Shown: positions 10,239 through 21,767 of the stretch, in pieces
How positions within the stretch are numbered: the first letter of the stretch is position 1
Layout: every line of letters starts with the position of its first letter
NCBI GenBank assembly: GCA_949751835.1
Contig: CATKHK010000009.1
Location: forward strand, 310,001-374,000
Origin: Blepharisma japonicum
Lineage: Eukaryota > Ciliophora > Heterotrichea > Heterotrichida > Blepharismidae
Length of the DNA: 64,000 nt
Direction: 5' to 3'
The notes under the pieces: generated by a model
Database searches by the model: none
Seen by the model: only the letters and a program-made list of their open reading frames with translations
What the model was told of the DNA's origin: nothing
Made by a program: the position numbers and the translations under genes

Positions 10239-13200
10239 TTACATAATTAAATTTAAAATTTGTGAAGTTTCATCAATAAGGTTTTCTAAAATCATATCTG
10301 CCACATCTAATTTCACCTGAGTTTCTTCATCTTCGTATTCCACCCAGTCATTTTCTTCATCTTCAACATCATACATCAGCATTGTGCTCATTTTTTCTTC
10401 CCTTATCATGAGTAGTCTTTTTTCGTCCATATGAATTGGAGGGAAAATTCCTCCTCTTGTGCTCACCCACTTATAAAGATGATCTTTTACTTTTTCATAA
10501 ACATTGCTCAGCTGAGACTCACCAAATAAAATTCGCTTATGGTTACTTCAAGGGTCTGGGACACCTTTCATTCCATAAGGCCTAATCAGATTTAAAGCTT
10601 CATTGACACAGTCTCCAAGCATTTGCAGGTAAATTTGTAAAGAGACATAGCCTTGGGGGTTTAGCTCAAGCGATAATATTGGCTCAATCTCTTCAGGGAC
10701 TATAAGATCAAGCCTTGGAAACTTAGAAAGAGATCCTGGATCTGCATTGTGGATTATGGCGAGTTTTATTAAAGGATCTGTATAAATAGGAGTATTTATT
10801 GTGTCTAATATTTCATCTTCTCTGGATAATAAATTAGAGAGCATGGATTCAAGGTACTGTTCAATGAATTCAAGATGTGGATTGACTTCGTGATGGAAGG
10901 TGCGATGAGGGATGCTTTGAAGATATAGATCAATTTCAGAGCTAATGACAGTGTTAACAGCAGATTCTATTTCTTTTATAGTAGCTGTCAAAGGGGGAAA
11001 ATGATCTTGAATCAAAGGTCTGGGAATAGGATGGGGAGGGATAGGATTTATAGGGTGATCGATTGCTAGTGATAATAAATGATGTTTTTCTTGGATTTCT
11101 TTGAAGTCTGGAATTTTATCAAAAAAGGCTTCTTTTCTTATATGGTCATTGTCAAGCCTTTCCGGAATTCTGAGACAAGGCTCAATTTCATCTAAAAGGC
11201 TAGGCTCTCTTAAGTCGGCTAAGCTGATTTTTGTTTTAATTACATTTTCATTGGCATGGAGATCATCCATTATTTTTGATTCTTCATAATCTTGATCTTT
11301 CCCGTCTACATCAGTTGGCTGTTCTTCTGTTATATAGATATCTACTGGTTGTTGTTCTTCAATAATTTCTGCCTCATCAATAATTGGCTCAATGCAAGGC
11401 AAGTTAGATAGACACTCATAACACTCAAAATATTGCAAATCAGTGCGAAATTTTTGATCTAAAATCCAACAGTGAAGTTCTTCATAAAGCAGCAAGGTAT
11501 GAGCATGCTCGTAGTAAAAAAACTCTATAATTGGCTCATTTCTTTCTTCAAAGCTTTCTCTAGAATCAATACTTTTTAAGCCTGAAAGACTATAATCAGA
11601 CTCACTCATATAGGAATCATCATTGCTGGGAATTTCTTCATCCGAGATTGGCTCGCCAATAATTTTTATATAATCATTTTTGGGTTCATTTTTGAGGACT
11701 AAATCACTGGGCTTTTGATAGGGTGAAGAGTCTTTTGTCTCAGTAAACAAAATTTCTCCAGAAGCATCTCGATTGCTATCTTGGCAAAAAAGGATATCTC
11801 AATCTTCTTCATCTGGATTATGGCCATATTCTTCTTCGGACTCTTGCCTTATTTCAAAGCTTTTGTTTTTTTCTAATGGCATATCCAACCTAAAACTACA
11901 TTTTTTGGATAAATTTTCTGAATCTTCTATAGAATCTCTAGTTTCTGCTTTGTTAGCTATGATAATCTTATTGGTTTTCGATTTCATAGAGCATGCATTT
12001 TGCCTTTCTATAATTTTGCTTAAAATTTCATGCTTATTTTCTTGACTTTCTCCACTTTTTGACCTTTCTTCGCTACTTTGAATGCTTGGAGAAAGCAAAT
12101 AGGGGACATTTGGAATATCTTTTATCGCCTCAGGGTGGAAAAGATTACTCAAAATATTTTCAGTAAATTCTGCTTCCAGCGAAGAATTTGATTCTATGTC
12201 ACTTTCAATGGTGTCCTTTTTATAAGGGATTTCAAACCATTTTTGAGAATTTTCTTCACTTTCTTCTGAGTTTACTTCATCTGATTCTAATAAAGCCTTT
12301 GCCTTTTTCAGACGTTCATTTTGCATCTGCAGAGTCTTTTTTAAAGATTCTTTATTCTTTTCTATCGAATCTTGGTCTTTTAAGGGCCTTAACTCATTTT
12401 CTATTATTTCTGAATCTGATTTAGACTCATCTAATTTAGATTCATCTGAATTAACTTCTCAGTCTCTATTTTTTATTTCTTCCAATTTTTCCATAAAATT
12501 TTTTATTTGCAGTCTAAAATCCTTTAGCTTTTCACCAATATCAGAATTCGAATATTCTTCAGTATCAAGTCTTCTATTTAAGCTTGGATTTGACAAGTTT
12601 CGCTTTAGCTTTTTCTTTTTTTTGGCTTTTTGTGCATCTTCTTTTTGTTTTTTTATTAATTCTTCTAATGCTTTTTCTCTATCTCTTTCCTGCAAAATTT
12701 CTTTAAATTTTTCTTGAATCAAGGAATTTCTTTTTTGTTTCTTTTTCTGCTTCATTCAGAGTTGAACTTTAGGATCTGGGCTTCACCTTTTTTCTGTTGG
12801 CTTGTCTAAGTCACTGCTAAGCTTTCTTCGTTTCGTTTTGAATTTTGGATATAAATCAAGGCCAATTCTTGCTCTGCCTTCTTCAAGCATTTTTTGGTGT
12901 TCCGCTCTTTTTCTTTCTCTGAGTTCAGCATCCAGGTTGCTATTTCTATTTGCAAAATCTTTATCTTCGAATTGTCTTTGGTCAACCCCTCAAGCTGCTT
13001 TGTGGAGCTGGCCAGTCTTTTTATTAATTTTAGCATTTTTTTCTCTAATAATATTATTTGTTTCTTTTAACTTTTCCTTTCTATCTTCTATGCTTTTTTT
13101 CTCTTCAATTTCTTTTTGCTGAAGCAGAAATTTATCTTGCTGAGTTTTAATTAAAGTCTGACATATAAGTTTTTTTAGCTTGCTTGGATTAATCACAGTT

Positions 13201-13613
13201 TTCTTTGTCTCAGGTTCAGCTTTAATCTGCTGCTTCTTATCCTTTAATTTCTGTGTTTTTATTATTTTAACTGGCTGAGGAGACGACTGATTTTTTTTGA
13301 TTTGCTTAAAATTCGTAGGACTACTTAGTCTTTTTGAGTTACATTCTGTGCTAGCTGTGGGCTTTGGGGATGGTTTATTTGAAGTTGCGATTGATCTTTC
13401 TCTTGGGGAAGTGTTGATTGGCGATTTAATTGAGTGCTGTTTAATCTCAACTATGTTAACAGGTTTTTTATATAGAGATTTCTGGGCACGCAATTTTTGG
13501 CAAGAATTTATTTTTCGTCCTGTGATTTTTGGGGACTGCTGAAGGTTTTGATCTTTGTCTACTATGAACTTCTGTGAATCCAGTAAATAGCAGAGATCTG
13601 TTCGGACATTCAT
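10239..13613 (-). CDS. Large low-complexity protein, possible DUF4378/CEP350-like C-terminus, 1,124 aa
   Basis: Six in-frame TGA codons (at 12990, 12783, 12756, 12459, 11799 and 10548) must be read as Trp; the frame is then continuous over 1,124 codons. The first 650 residues are basic, Lys/Gln-rich and partly coiled coil. The middle is acidic and Ser-rich. The last 170 residues look globular, with a conserved-looking W-x-EYEDEE...DVADMILENLIDE region near the end that recalls the C-terminal domain of plant TRM/DUF4378 and animal CEP350-type proteins. That similarity is weak and by eye only. If right, it would be a basal-body or microtubule organiser. It ends with TAA. Confidence 0.7.
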
Positions 13614-13956
13614 AGTTATTTTAAGATGGTTAAATTTGGAAGATCTATTAAAACAGAGAATTAGAATTGATGGCGCTTTTTAATTCAAAAGATATGGAAT
13701 TTGGCAAAGGGAGATAAATCCATAATATTTTGAAATTGAAAGGAGACAAGATAGATAAGTAGTAAATGGATTAAGCTTGGCTTATTAAATATAATATAGC
13801 AATTCTCAAAACAATAATTTAGCATCATTCAAGCAGTGCTTAGAGATGAAGATTATCAGAAAGGCATCTAAATATATAGCAATCATAACCATTATACAAA
13901 ATCTCCAATGCGCATTTTAAGATTATTAATTGAAAAAATTGATAAATTTCTAAAAA
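13614..13956. promoter_or_regulatory. Divergent intergenic region, 343 bp
   Basis: AT-rich DNA between the start codons of the large minus-strand gene and the TPR/IQ gene. It should contain two promoters. No coding sequence or specific element is recognised. Confidence 0.5.
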
Positions 13957-15462
13957 ATGGGTGTCGATACAACAATATTGAAATTAAACAAGCTTGCAGT
14001 CGAGCACCTCCGAAACGACAATTACGATCTCTCCCTCGATCTTTTAAAAAAAGCTGAAACCCTTGTAAATTCTTCGAAATCTGAAAACTTAACTAAGCTT
14101 AAAGGAATCACTCTCAACAATCTTGGCTGCTTTTATAAAAGAGTTGGAAAATTCCACCCAGCTTTGCATTACTTCAATAAAGCTTTAGAAATTGAAATTG
14201 AAAGCCCAAATGATTTGATAAACTATGCAGGCTGTCATTTAAATATATGCGCAATAAGATCACAAGTTGGAGAACATGAAAAAGCACTTTCACATGCCAT
14301 GAAAGCACTAAATATATTAAATTTACATTTTGAGACAAATCCGAACCTGATAACAAGCTTGGCAATCGCATATCATAATGTAGGGATTGAATTTGGGTAT
14401 CTAAATCAGCAAGATGAGGCAATGAAATTTTATAAGAAAGGGTACGACATAGCAGTTTTGAAACTCGGAAAAAATAATCAAATTACAATAAGTTTGAAAA
14501 AAGGACTCGAGAAGAGTATTACTACAATCCCTGATATAAGTCTAAGGACTTCTCACGGAAACCGCACACATTTTGAAGCAAATAAATTTAAGAAACATAA
14601 GAAAAAAGGACCATCATCGCTTCCGCCTTCTCATAAAGAAAATTTGCCGTTTTTGAATGATTCTTTTTCTACTCCAAAATACATGCTAAGTTCGAATAAA
14701 GAAAATCCCAGATTTTATACAGGAGATAGGCTGCAACCAATGCATAAAATTCTTGAACCATCATATAAATTGCAATTAATTAATCCAATGACAAAGAGCG
14801 AAAAAAGAAAAAAAGCAGCAAGCAGGCAAGAATATACAGCTCTGATAAAAGAATTAGATGGAACATACCGCACTAAGACGCCTGGGCGGACTTTAAAGCC
14901 AATAGCCCCTGGATCCATTAATAATTCTTTCTACGCAAATCAAAGTATTCAAGTTGATATGTTTAACAAACCTAAAACACCACTAAGACAGTACAAAACT
15001 AGTGCAGCCATAATAATCCAAAAACATTGAAGAGGGTTTATGGCTCGAAAAAAATATCAAATGTATCTCTGCAAAGATAAAATAAAAAAAGCTGAAGAAA
15101 AAGCAAAAGCTGCTATTTCTGAGCTTGAACAGCTGCAAACTCAAAAGAAAAAATTATTTTTAAAGCAGTATTTCAAGACATCAGCCCAGCCGATCCAAAT
15201 GAAAAGATTTGATAGAAATATCCATGAAAATATTATGTTTAACCCCAAAGTAAAAGGTAAAAATATTAAAAGAGACTGCATAATAATGATTCAAGCACAC
15301 GTCAAAAGATGGCTTGTTCAGAAGCGGTATAAGAAATTTAAAGCAGCAAAGAGAATTCAGAAATTTGTTAGAGGATTCTTGACTAGAAAAATATATAAGC
15401 ATATTTATTCAGCTATTTTGTTAATACAAAGATGCTATAGAAACTATAAGAAATTAATGTAA
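13957..15462 (+). CDS. TPR-repeat protein with IQ motifs, 501 aa
   Basis: Residues about 5-190 contain tetratricopeptide repeats (for example GCFYKRVGKFHPALHYFNKAL and AYHNVGIEFGYLNQQDEAMKF). The middle is basic and disordered. The C-terminal third carries several IQ-type calmodulin-binding motifs: AIIIQKHWRGFMARKK, IMIQAHVKRWLVQKR, AAKRIQKFVRGFLTRK and ILLIQRCYRNYKK. The Trp of the first IQ motif is TGA at 15028-15030, so the protein continues 144 residues past it. TPR plus IQ suggests a calmodulin-regulated scaffold, perhaps ciliary (inference). It converges with the transporter gene, 14 bp apart. Confidence 0.85.
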
Positions 15463-15476
15463 TTTTATGTAATTTT

Positions 15477-16814
15477 TTATTTACTCTTTAATTTTGTTTC
15501 ATCTCGAGTTTCTTTTAGCTTCAATCCTGCTGATCCGGCTAGAACAAAAATCAAAGCACTATAGCTCAGAGTTGCAGAAATTCCATGCTTATCAAGCATT
15601 TTCCCAGTCATCATAGAGCTTATCATAGCTCCTATCCTTGAAATCCCCATCATAAATCCAAATGCAAGAGATCTATTGCTTGGAGGGTAACTTTCAGGGG
15701 TTATTGCATATAGACAGGATACAGATAAATTTACAGCATTTCCAAAGGCGAAGCTTGCAATGATATATTCAGTGAATCCAGAAGCTAAAGAAAACCCAAA
15801 CAGTGTAACAGCTACCAAAAAGAAACTGATAACAGTTGTCAGCTTTCTGCCTAATGAAGTATCAATCAATTTAGCACCTAAAAATTTTCCAGGTAGTCCA
15901 CAAACTTGTTGGAATGATAACAAAACGTATTTTTCAAGTTTATTTTCAGTGACTATAATTTTTGGCATGAACATTATGATACCTTGTAAGCTTAAAAATG
16001 TTAAAAAGAAAATTGTTGTTAAGCTGAAAGTCACAGAACTTAATGGAGCCTTAAAAAGTTCCCCAAAGCTGCCTTTTTGTGTATTTGGTTTACCCACTAA
16101 TTCTTTGATATCGATATCAAAGCTGCTATTTCCATTGAATTTTGCGATCTAAATATTCAATACCTTAATCAATACCTCCTTCATTTCTTCAATTTTACCT
16201 TTATCATATAAGAATACAGGTCCTTCTTCCAAGAAGCTTCTGAGATAAATAAATATTCCATGTAGAATAGTAAACCCAATAGCAGCTGCTCTCCAGTCAG
16301 TAATAGTAATAACCTGAAAATATTCAATTGCCAATGCACAAGCGTATACAAATGTGGCTCCAATATTCATAGAAATCGAAAGTAAAGCTAAATATTTTCT
16401 GCTTGAATTTGGAATACTTTCCATAAGCAAAGAGTTAGTTATTGACATATCAAGCCCGCATCCAAGACCTATAATGAATAAGGATAAAAGCAATGATAAA
16501 AATGTGTGTGACAAAGTAAGAGCAAATAAGCCTAGCAGCATAATATAGCATCCTTTTTTAAATAGAACTATTCTGCCAGACTTATCAGCTTTACGGCCAG
16601 AGTAACCTGCAGCTAGAAGCAGCCCAAGGTTTAAAATAGATCCTAAAACTCCTTTATTAGCATTTGTGAGATCTGGAAATTGGGTGATAATAAGAGATAT
16701 AAGCATTGAAGAACCAATGCCAGTAGCAACTGCTTCGCAGCTGCATAAAAATATCAGTTTTTGGTATCTTCCCCAGCCTATTCTTTCAAGACATGTTTCT
16801 GCGACGTTCGCCAT
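15477..16814 (-). CDS. MFS transporter, SVOP/sugar-transporter-like, 440 aa
   Basis: After removing a 15-nt intron (16149-16163) the protein is 440 residues with about 12 hydrophobic helices, the standard major facilitator size. The N-terminal half has the signature SGRKADKSGR loop between helices 2 and 3 (consensus GxxxDRxGRR) and GLGCGLDMSITNSLLMESIP, typical of the SV2/SVOP and organic-cation branch. A cytosolic loop joins the halves, and the second half has GFMMGISRIGAMISSMMTGKML. Substrate cannot be told. The stop is TAA and the start follows AT-rich DNA. It is divergent from RPB11. Confidence 0.88.
16149..16163 (-). other. 15-nt intron in MFS transporter gene
   Basis: On the minus strand it reads GTATTGAATATTTAG. 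Without removal the frame stops at its TAG; after removal the transporter frame continues into a second set of membrane helices. A is at position 10. Confidence 0.9.
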
Positions 16815-17076
16815 TTTAATTTTTTAAACTATGAAATTATTAGAAATAACAGAGAAACCTTTGTCATTTTAAAAAAAATTCTGTATAAGTATTTTATTAA
16901 TCCCAGAAATTTTTTACATGTTAAAAGTTGCAAAATAAAAGAAATTTCCTTCGAAGATATTTTTTATAAAAATTAGAATTGTTTATTACTTTTCAAGAAT
17001 TTTGGTGGGTTTTTATGTAAAAAACTTTAATTTTTGAATACAAAAGATTGCTATTTTTATAAATTTATAAAATTAA
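16815..17076. promoter_or_regulatory. Divergent intergenic region, 262 bp
   Basis: AT-rich spacer between the divergent start codons of the MFS transporter and RPB11. No coding sequence or named element is seen. Confidence 0.5.
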
Positions 17077-17415
17077 ATGAACGCTCCAGAGCTGCATGAG
17101 CTTTTTACTTTACCTCAAGGAAAGAATAAGGTGGAGTACGAAGAAGACTCAAGAATCGAATTCGCAGGGACTTTTACGGTTCACTTAGAAGACCACACTC
17201 TGGGAAATATTATAAGGATGCAGCTTCTTCAAGACGACAGAGTCCGGTTTGCAGGCTACAAAGCTCCTCACCCTCTAGAACAAAGAATCCAAGTCAAAAT
17301 CCAAACAGATGGCCAGATTTCTCCACATGAAGCTTTAATGAATAGTTTAGAAAGTCTGAAAATCACGTTTAAAGGACTTCAAGATCAGTTTGAAAAGCAA
17401 GCAAAATCAATTTAA
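17077..17415 (+). CDS. RNA polymerase II subunit RPB11, 112 aa
   Basis: Full-length match to Rpb11/POLR2J (usually about 115-120 residues). The signature region at about 33-52, FTVHLEDHTLGNIIRMQLL, is followed by VRFAGYKAPHPLEQRIQVKIQT, the family's beta strands. Rpb11 pairs with Rpb3 in the alpha-like assembly platform of Pol II in the nucleus. The frame is complete without introns or TGA codons and ends TAA. It lies 131 bp upstream of eRF1 on the same strand. Confidence 0.96.
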   Translation: MNAPELHELFTLPQGKNKVEYEEDSRIEFAGTFTVHLEDHTLGNIIRMQLLQDDRVRFAGYKAPHPLEQRIQVKIQTDGQISPHEALMNSLESLKITFKGLQDQFEKQAKSI

Positions 17416-17546
17416 TAACATGGATTTTAGTAAAAAATAAGAATTTTATTATGCTAAATACACAAAATATTAAGAATACCTTGCTATTAAACTCTTTCTA
17501 AGTAAATTTTGTTAAAATGTACAGAAAATAGATAATTATCATAAAA

Positions 17547-18845
17547 ATGAATGACTCTCAAGAATTAGGTGATAATATTGAGCAGTGAAAGGTAAAAAGA
17601 CTAATACAAAGCCTAGATAAATGCCGAGGGCTTGGTACTTCCCTTATTACACTTATAATTCCTCCTACAGAGCAGCTATCATTCGCGAGCAGGATGGTTA
17701 ATGATGAATGCAGTTCTGCGACTTCAATTAAATCAAGGAACATGCGCCAGTCCACTCTGACTGCCTTAACTTCAATAAGAGAAAGGCTCAAGCTGTATGG
17801 CAACAAAATGCCTAAAAATGGACTTGCAATCTTCTGTGGGGAAATTCTTAATGAAAAAGATATTGTTGAAAAGAAAGTGACTATTGATATTCAGCCATTC
17901 AGACCTATAAACACAAAAATTTATATCTGTGACAATAAATTTCATACAGAAGCTTTAAAAGACTTATTAGTAATGGAGGAGAAATATGGATTCATAATTA
18001 TTGATGGAAATGGTGCACTTTACGGCACTTTGCAAGGAAACACAAAAGATATTCTTAACCAATTTTCAGTTGATCTGCCGAAAAAATATAGAAAAGGGGG
18101 CCAATCTTCAATGAGGTATACAAGGCTTAGGCAAGAAGCAAGGCATAATTATTTAAGAAAAATTGCAGAGCAAGCTGCTGGACAGTTTATAACAAATGAA
18201 AAAATTAATGTGGCTGGACTTGTTCTTGGAGTAAGTGCTGATTTTAAAAAAGACTTATCAGAAAGTGAGTTGTTTGATGAAAGGCTGCAGTCGAAAATCG
18301 TAAAAAGTGTGGATATTGCTTATGGAGGACAAAATGGCTTTGAGCAGGCGATTGAGCTATCCGCAGTAACGCTGAATAATGCTAAGTTTATCCGAGAAAA
18401 GACTGTTCTTACCAAATTTTTTGAAGAAATTACGCAAGACACTAAAAAATTTTGTTATGGTGTAGACGATACTATGAAGGCTCTTACGATGGGTGCTTGT
18501 GAAAAAGTGATACTCTATGAGAACTTAAGTATAATACGCACACTACTAAGAAATTCTGAAACAGGCGCCGAAGAAGTCGAATATTATGACCATGAAGAAG
18601 AAATTAGTACAGTTAATGAAGATGGAGAAAAACTTGAAGTAGCTGAGCAAGGAACATTGTCTGAATGACTTGTTGATAATTACAGAATGTTTGGGACAGA
18701 GTTAGAGTTAGTCACTGATAACAGCCAAGAAGGGAACCAATTTTCAAGAGCTTTTGAAGGAATTGGAGCCTTTTTAAGATATCAATTGGATGATTCAGAA
18801 GGAGAAAGTGAAGAGGAGGAAGAATGGGATGAAAATGCCGTGTAA
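17547..18845 (+). CDS. eRF1: Peptide chain release factor eRF1, 432 aa
   Basis: Whole-length match to eukaryotic class I release factor, which recognises stop codons in the ribosomal A site and triggers peptide release. The N-domain has SSATSIKSR where most eukaryotes have TASNIKSR, and YICDNKF, the conserved YxCxxxF motif. The catalytic GGQ is present ([10 protein letters not shown], about residue 180). Both in-frame TGA codons (17586 and 18666) fall on conserved Trp: NIEQWKVKRLI near the start and [13 protein letters not shown] near residue 374. The C-terminus is acidic. The stop is TAA. The altered motif and the TGA codons fit an organism where eRF1 has stopped reading UGA. Confidence 0.97.
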
Positions 18846-18932
18846 AAAAAAATCATAAAGTTTAATAAAAACCCATTAGGAAGCATACTAACATAAAACT
18901 TATTTATTAAATATTAAAACTATAATTGCCTC

Positions 18933-18950
18933 GGTATCTTTAAAGATACC
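18933..18950. repeat. 18-bp perfect palindrome over a stop codon
   Basis: GGTATCTTTAAAGATACC is its own reverse complement. It spans the TAA stop of the minus-strand coiled-coil gene. It could form a hairpin in the 3' end of that mRNA or be chance. Confidence 0.6.
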
Positions 18951-20112
18951 TTATGGACCAAGAATCAGAGCATTTCGATGTATCAGCTTGATTAGTTGGA
19001 GAAGCATCAGCTCGGCTAATTGGAGAAGCGTCAAATGACAAATTGTTTCTACATGAACTAGAATCATTTATGTCACTTTGTTGAGGCAATTGAAGAAAGT
19101 TGCGGGATGATTTAGAAATAAACTGCTGCAAATCTACTTCAGAAAGAGTAGTTGATAAGTCACTTATTTGGTCCTTTTGGGAATCAGATATAAAGTAGCC
19201 TGAAAGTTCAGCTGTCTGCAAAATTTTTTGGTATCTGCACTCTTTTAACTTTAAAAATCTAATTTCATTTTGGGCAAGATTGAGAGAAGCAGTTATTGTT
19301 TTATTTTCATCCATGATTTTCTCGATTTCATCTGCTGTTAAATTTCTATTTTTACCTCGGAAAGCAGAAAATTCTTCATTTTTCAGAGATAAAGCCCTTA
19401 ACAGATTTTTATTATTAGTTGTCTGATTTTCAATCCTTTTTTGTAGTCTTTTATTTTCTGCTATTTCTTTATTTAACTTTGCTTCGTATTCTTTTAAGTC
19501 ATTCTCAATTTTATTCCGATATTGAGAAATAACATTATCAAATCCTTCTAAAATTTTCTTTAGAATTCCGCAATAATGTTTGTCAATTTCAATGATTTTT
19601 TCAAGCATCGCTTTATGGACTTGATAGTATTTATCATCATTTACTGAAATATTATTCAACTCATTTGACAATTCGAGTTCCAGATGAGAAAGTTCAGTAT
19701 GCCAATTTTCTTCATCACTATGACTTTGCTTTTGTCGGATTTTGTAAGGTGATATTGTATTGGCTTTATCAGGTTTTCTTGAAAATATCGGGTTTTCGCT
19801 TGAGGTGTCTCTCCTTTTAAAAGTTTTTATTTTCTTTAAGCTTTTTTGGTGATTTAAAGAATCAAGGACAATCGTGCGACTTAATTTTGGTTTTTCGTCT
19901 AAATATGTGCTAGATTTTTTAACAAGAGACTCAGAAGTTATATTTTCTCCATCATTATTTGAGAGGGTCGGGAGGCTTGATTCATTAGTATAATGGTCAT
20001 CTTTGGAGTATCCAAAAGATTTGTTCACGATCGAAATTTTTTGGTGTGACTTTGAAAGTTGGCCATATGAGTGGTTTTTCTGGTGGAGGTTTAGCCTAGA
20101 TCTCTGTTGCAT
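18940..20112 (-). CDS. Coiled-coil protein, 390 aa
   Basis: A Ser/Lys-rich N-terminal 130 residues is followed by a long helical region with heptad character (about 130-300, including a dense Glu/Lys coiled coil around 190-250) and a Ser/Asp-rich tail with a repeated SPISRADASPTNQADTS element. No enzymatic domain is recognised. The first ATG (20112) is used; the frame stays open a little further upstream but offers no earlier ATG. It converges with eRF1, 94 bp between stops. Confidence 0.75.
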   Translation of the reverse strand: MQQRSRLNLHQKNHSYGQLSKSHQKISIVNKSFGYSKDDHYTNESSLPTLSNNDGENITSESLVKKSSTYLDEKPKLSRTIVLDSLNHQKSLKKIKTFKRRDTSSENPIFSRKPDKANTISPYKIRQKQSHSDEENWHTELSHLELELSNELNNISVNDDKYYQVHKAMLEKIIEIDKHYCGILKKILEGFDNVISQYRNKIENDLKEYEAKLNKEIAENKRLQKRIENQTTNNKNLLRALSLKNEEFSAFRGKNRNLTADEIEKIMDENKTITASLNLAQNEIRFLKLKECRYQKILQTAELSGYFISDSQKDQISDLSTTLSEVDLQQFISKSSRNFLQLPQQSDINDSSSCRNNLSFDASPISRADASPTNQADTSKCSDSWSIRYL

Positions 20113-20700
20113 TAGTCTCAAAAATAAATTTTATAAAACGGTTTAGAGGCTTAATATGATTGCTTATTGCTTTTTTAAAATTTATCAGCACATAATTAGC
20201 ATCAAGAAATTTGTCATGAATATTTTCTAAACTTAATAGTGTAAATTCTGCCATAATTATGGGCAGAAGAAGTAGAATGGAAGTAGCTTAAAGGAAAACA
20301 AATTACAAAATTTAATAATTTTTTATTCCAAAAATATTTTGGATTATTTATCATTAGCTGCCTTAGAATAAATTTCTGCCTGCTTTACTTTCCACATATT
20401 TAATTTATTTTCCTTATTTTAATTAATTAATTTTACGCCTTACTGGCTACAAAAGCTATAAACAGAAAAATCAGGAGATTAATTTTAATTATTTTTCCAA
20501 TAAGCATTTAGCTAGTTAATATATTTAAGAAAATAAATGAATTATAAAGGGCCGTCTGGAATATTTTTACTATTAAATTTCGAATTATCCTCAAATTAAA
20601 TATGCATTTTAAATTAATAAAATATTTATTAAAGACCAATAATTTAAAAATACGTTAATGCCATAGCATGAATTTTCCATAATTTTATAACTATTTTAGA
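20113..20700. other. AT-rich intergenic region, 588 bp
   Basis: Very AT-rich spacer between divergent genes, with no coding-like segment and no RNA gene recognised. It presumably contains both promoters. Confidence 0.55.
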
Positions 20701-21558
20701 ATGGATAATAATGCTTTTAAACTCTTTCGCAAGCCTCTTCAGGTTCGTAGTCAGACAGAAATCCCACGAACTAGCTATATAGAATCTGAAGATGATTCCC
20801 CATCTCAGAAACCTAAAGGATTATGAACCAAAATGCAAAATAGTGCTCGCTTAAAACTCCTTGCTGCAGGATTTTTAAAAAGTGCTTTTCCTTCGCAAAA
20901 TTTAAAAAAATCAGATCAAATCCCTCACATTAAATACCGAAACAGTATGTTTTTTCCTGAAGGAACACAAATTCTACAAGGAATTTGTCAAAGCCAAGAC
21001 TTTAATAATCCTTTTTCTGATGAAAAAACAGAAAAGATTAAGCAAAGCTTTAATCCTACATTTATAGAAATGATATGTAAAACGAATATAAGGAGAAGTA
21101 AAAGTAAATTAAGCAAGGTTTGGAATGAGGATGAGGAAGAAAGAGAGTTTCTGACGGAAAGGGAAAAAGTTATTAGATGCATTACAGGTGAAAAAACGCC
21201 TAAGCTAGACCTTAAACCTAATGATACATCAGAGACAAATGATAGTGATAAAGAATCACTTAAATCACTAAAAGCAAAAAAAATATCAATCCGATATAAA
21301 TATCCAAAAAAGGAAAATAACCCTTCAATACTAAACCAACTAAATCCCACTCATTTGAAAGCAACCCCTTCCCTTTCTCATTTCCCCGTGATTAATCAAT
21401 CATCAAAACGAGTCTTACATAAATCACTCAGTTCTATGACAAATTTAAATGTTAATATAAAGCCAAAGAAAAAGCAGCCTGTAAAAGTCTGAGGAGCAAA
21501 GTCACACCATTCGCCTTATGAAAGCATTTTAATGCCAATATTAACTCCAAAAAACTAA
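20701..21558 (+). CDS. Unassigned basic protein, 285 aa
   Basis: The ATG at 20701 opens a frame that passes TGA (Trp) at 20824 and again at 21490 and ends with TAA at 21556. Reading only the standard code would lose both ends. The protein is Ser/Lys-rich and probably largely disordered, with a helical acidic segment around residues 140-170 (EDEEEREFLTEREK). No family is recognised. The two TGA codons are supported by frame continuity only. Confidence 0.65.
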
Positions 21559-21767
21559 TTCTTTAATCATTTTTAGCTAATGAGTTATTTAATTTTATTC
21601 CTATTTCTTGATAAAATCAGCCTAATAGCATGCTTACATCTATATAATAATTTTTTCACCAGCTTAATCTTATGTCTTCTATTTTTGATTTTTTCAAATC
21701 ATAAACTTGCACTTTCTTGTTTCTTTGCATATACCAATCAAATAGGTAATAAATAGCGAGAAGTTGC

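Noticed and set aside
10084-10320. Hydrophobic plus-strand frame at the end of the GRIP-like gene
   Set aside because: It overlaps the long minus-strand gene and the GRIP-like gene in another frame; AT-rich chance coding.
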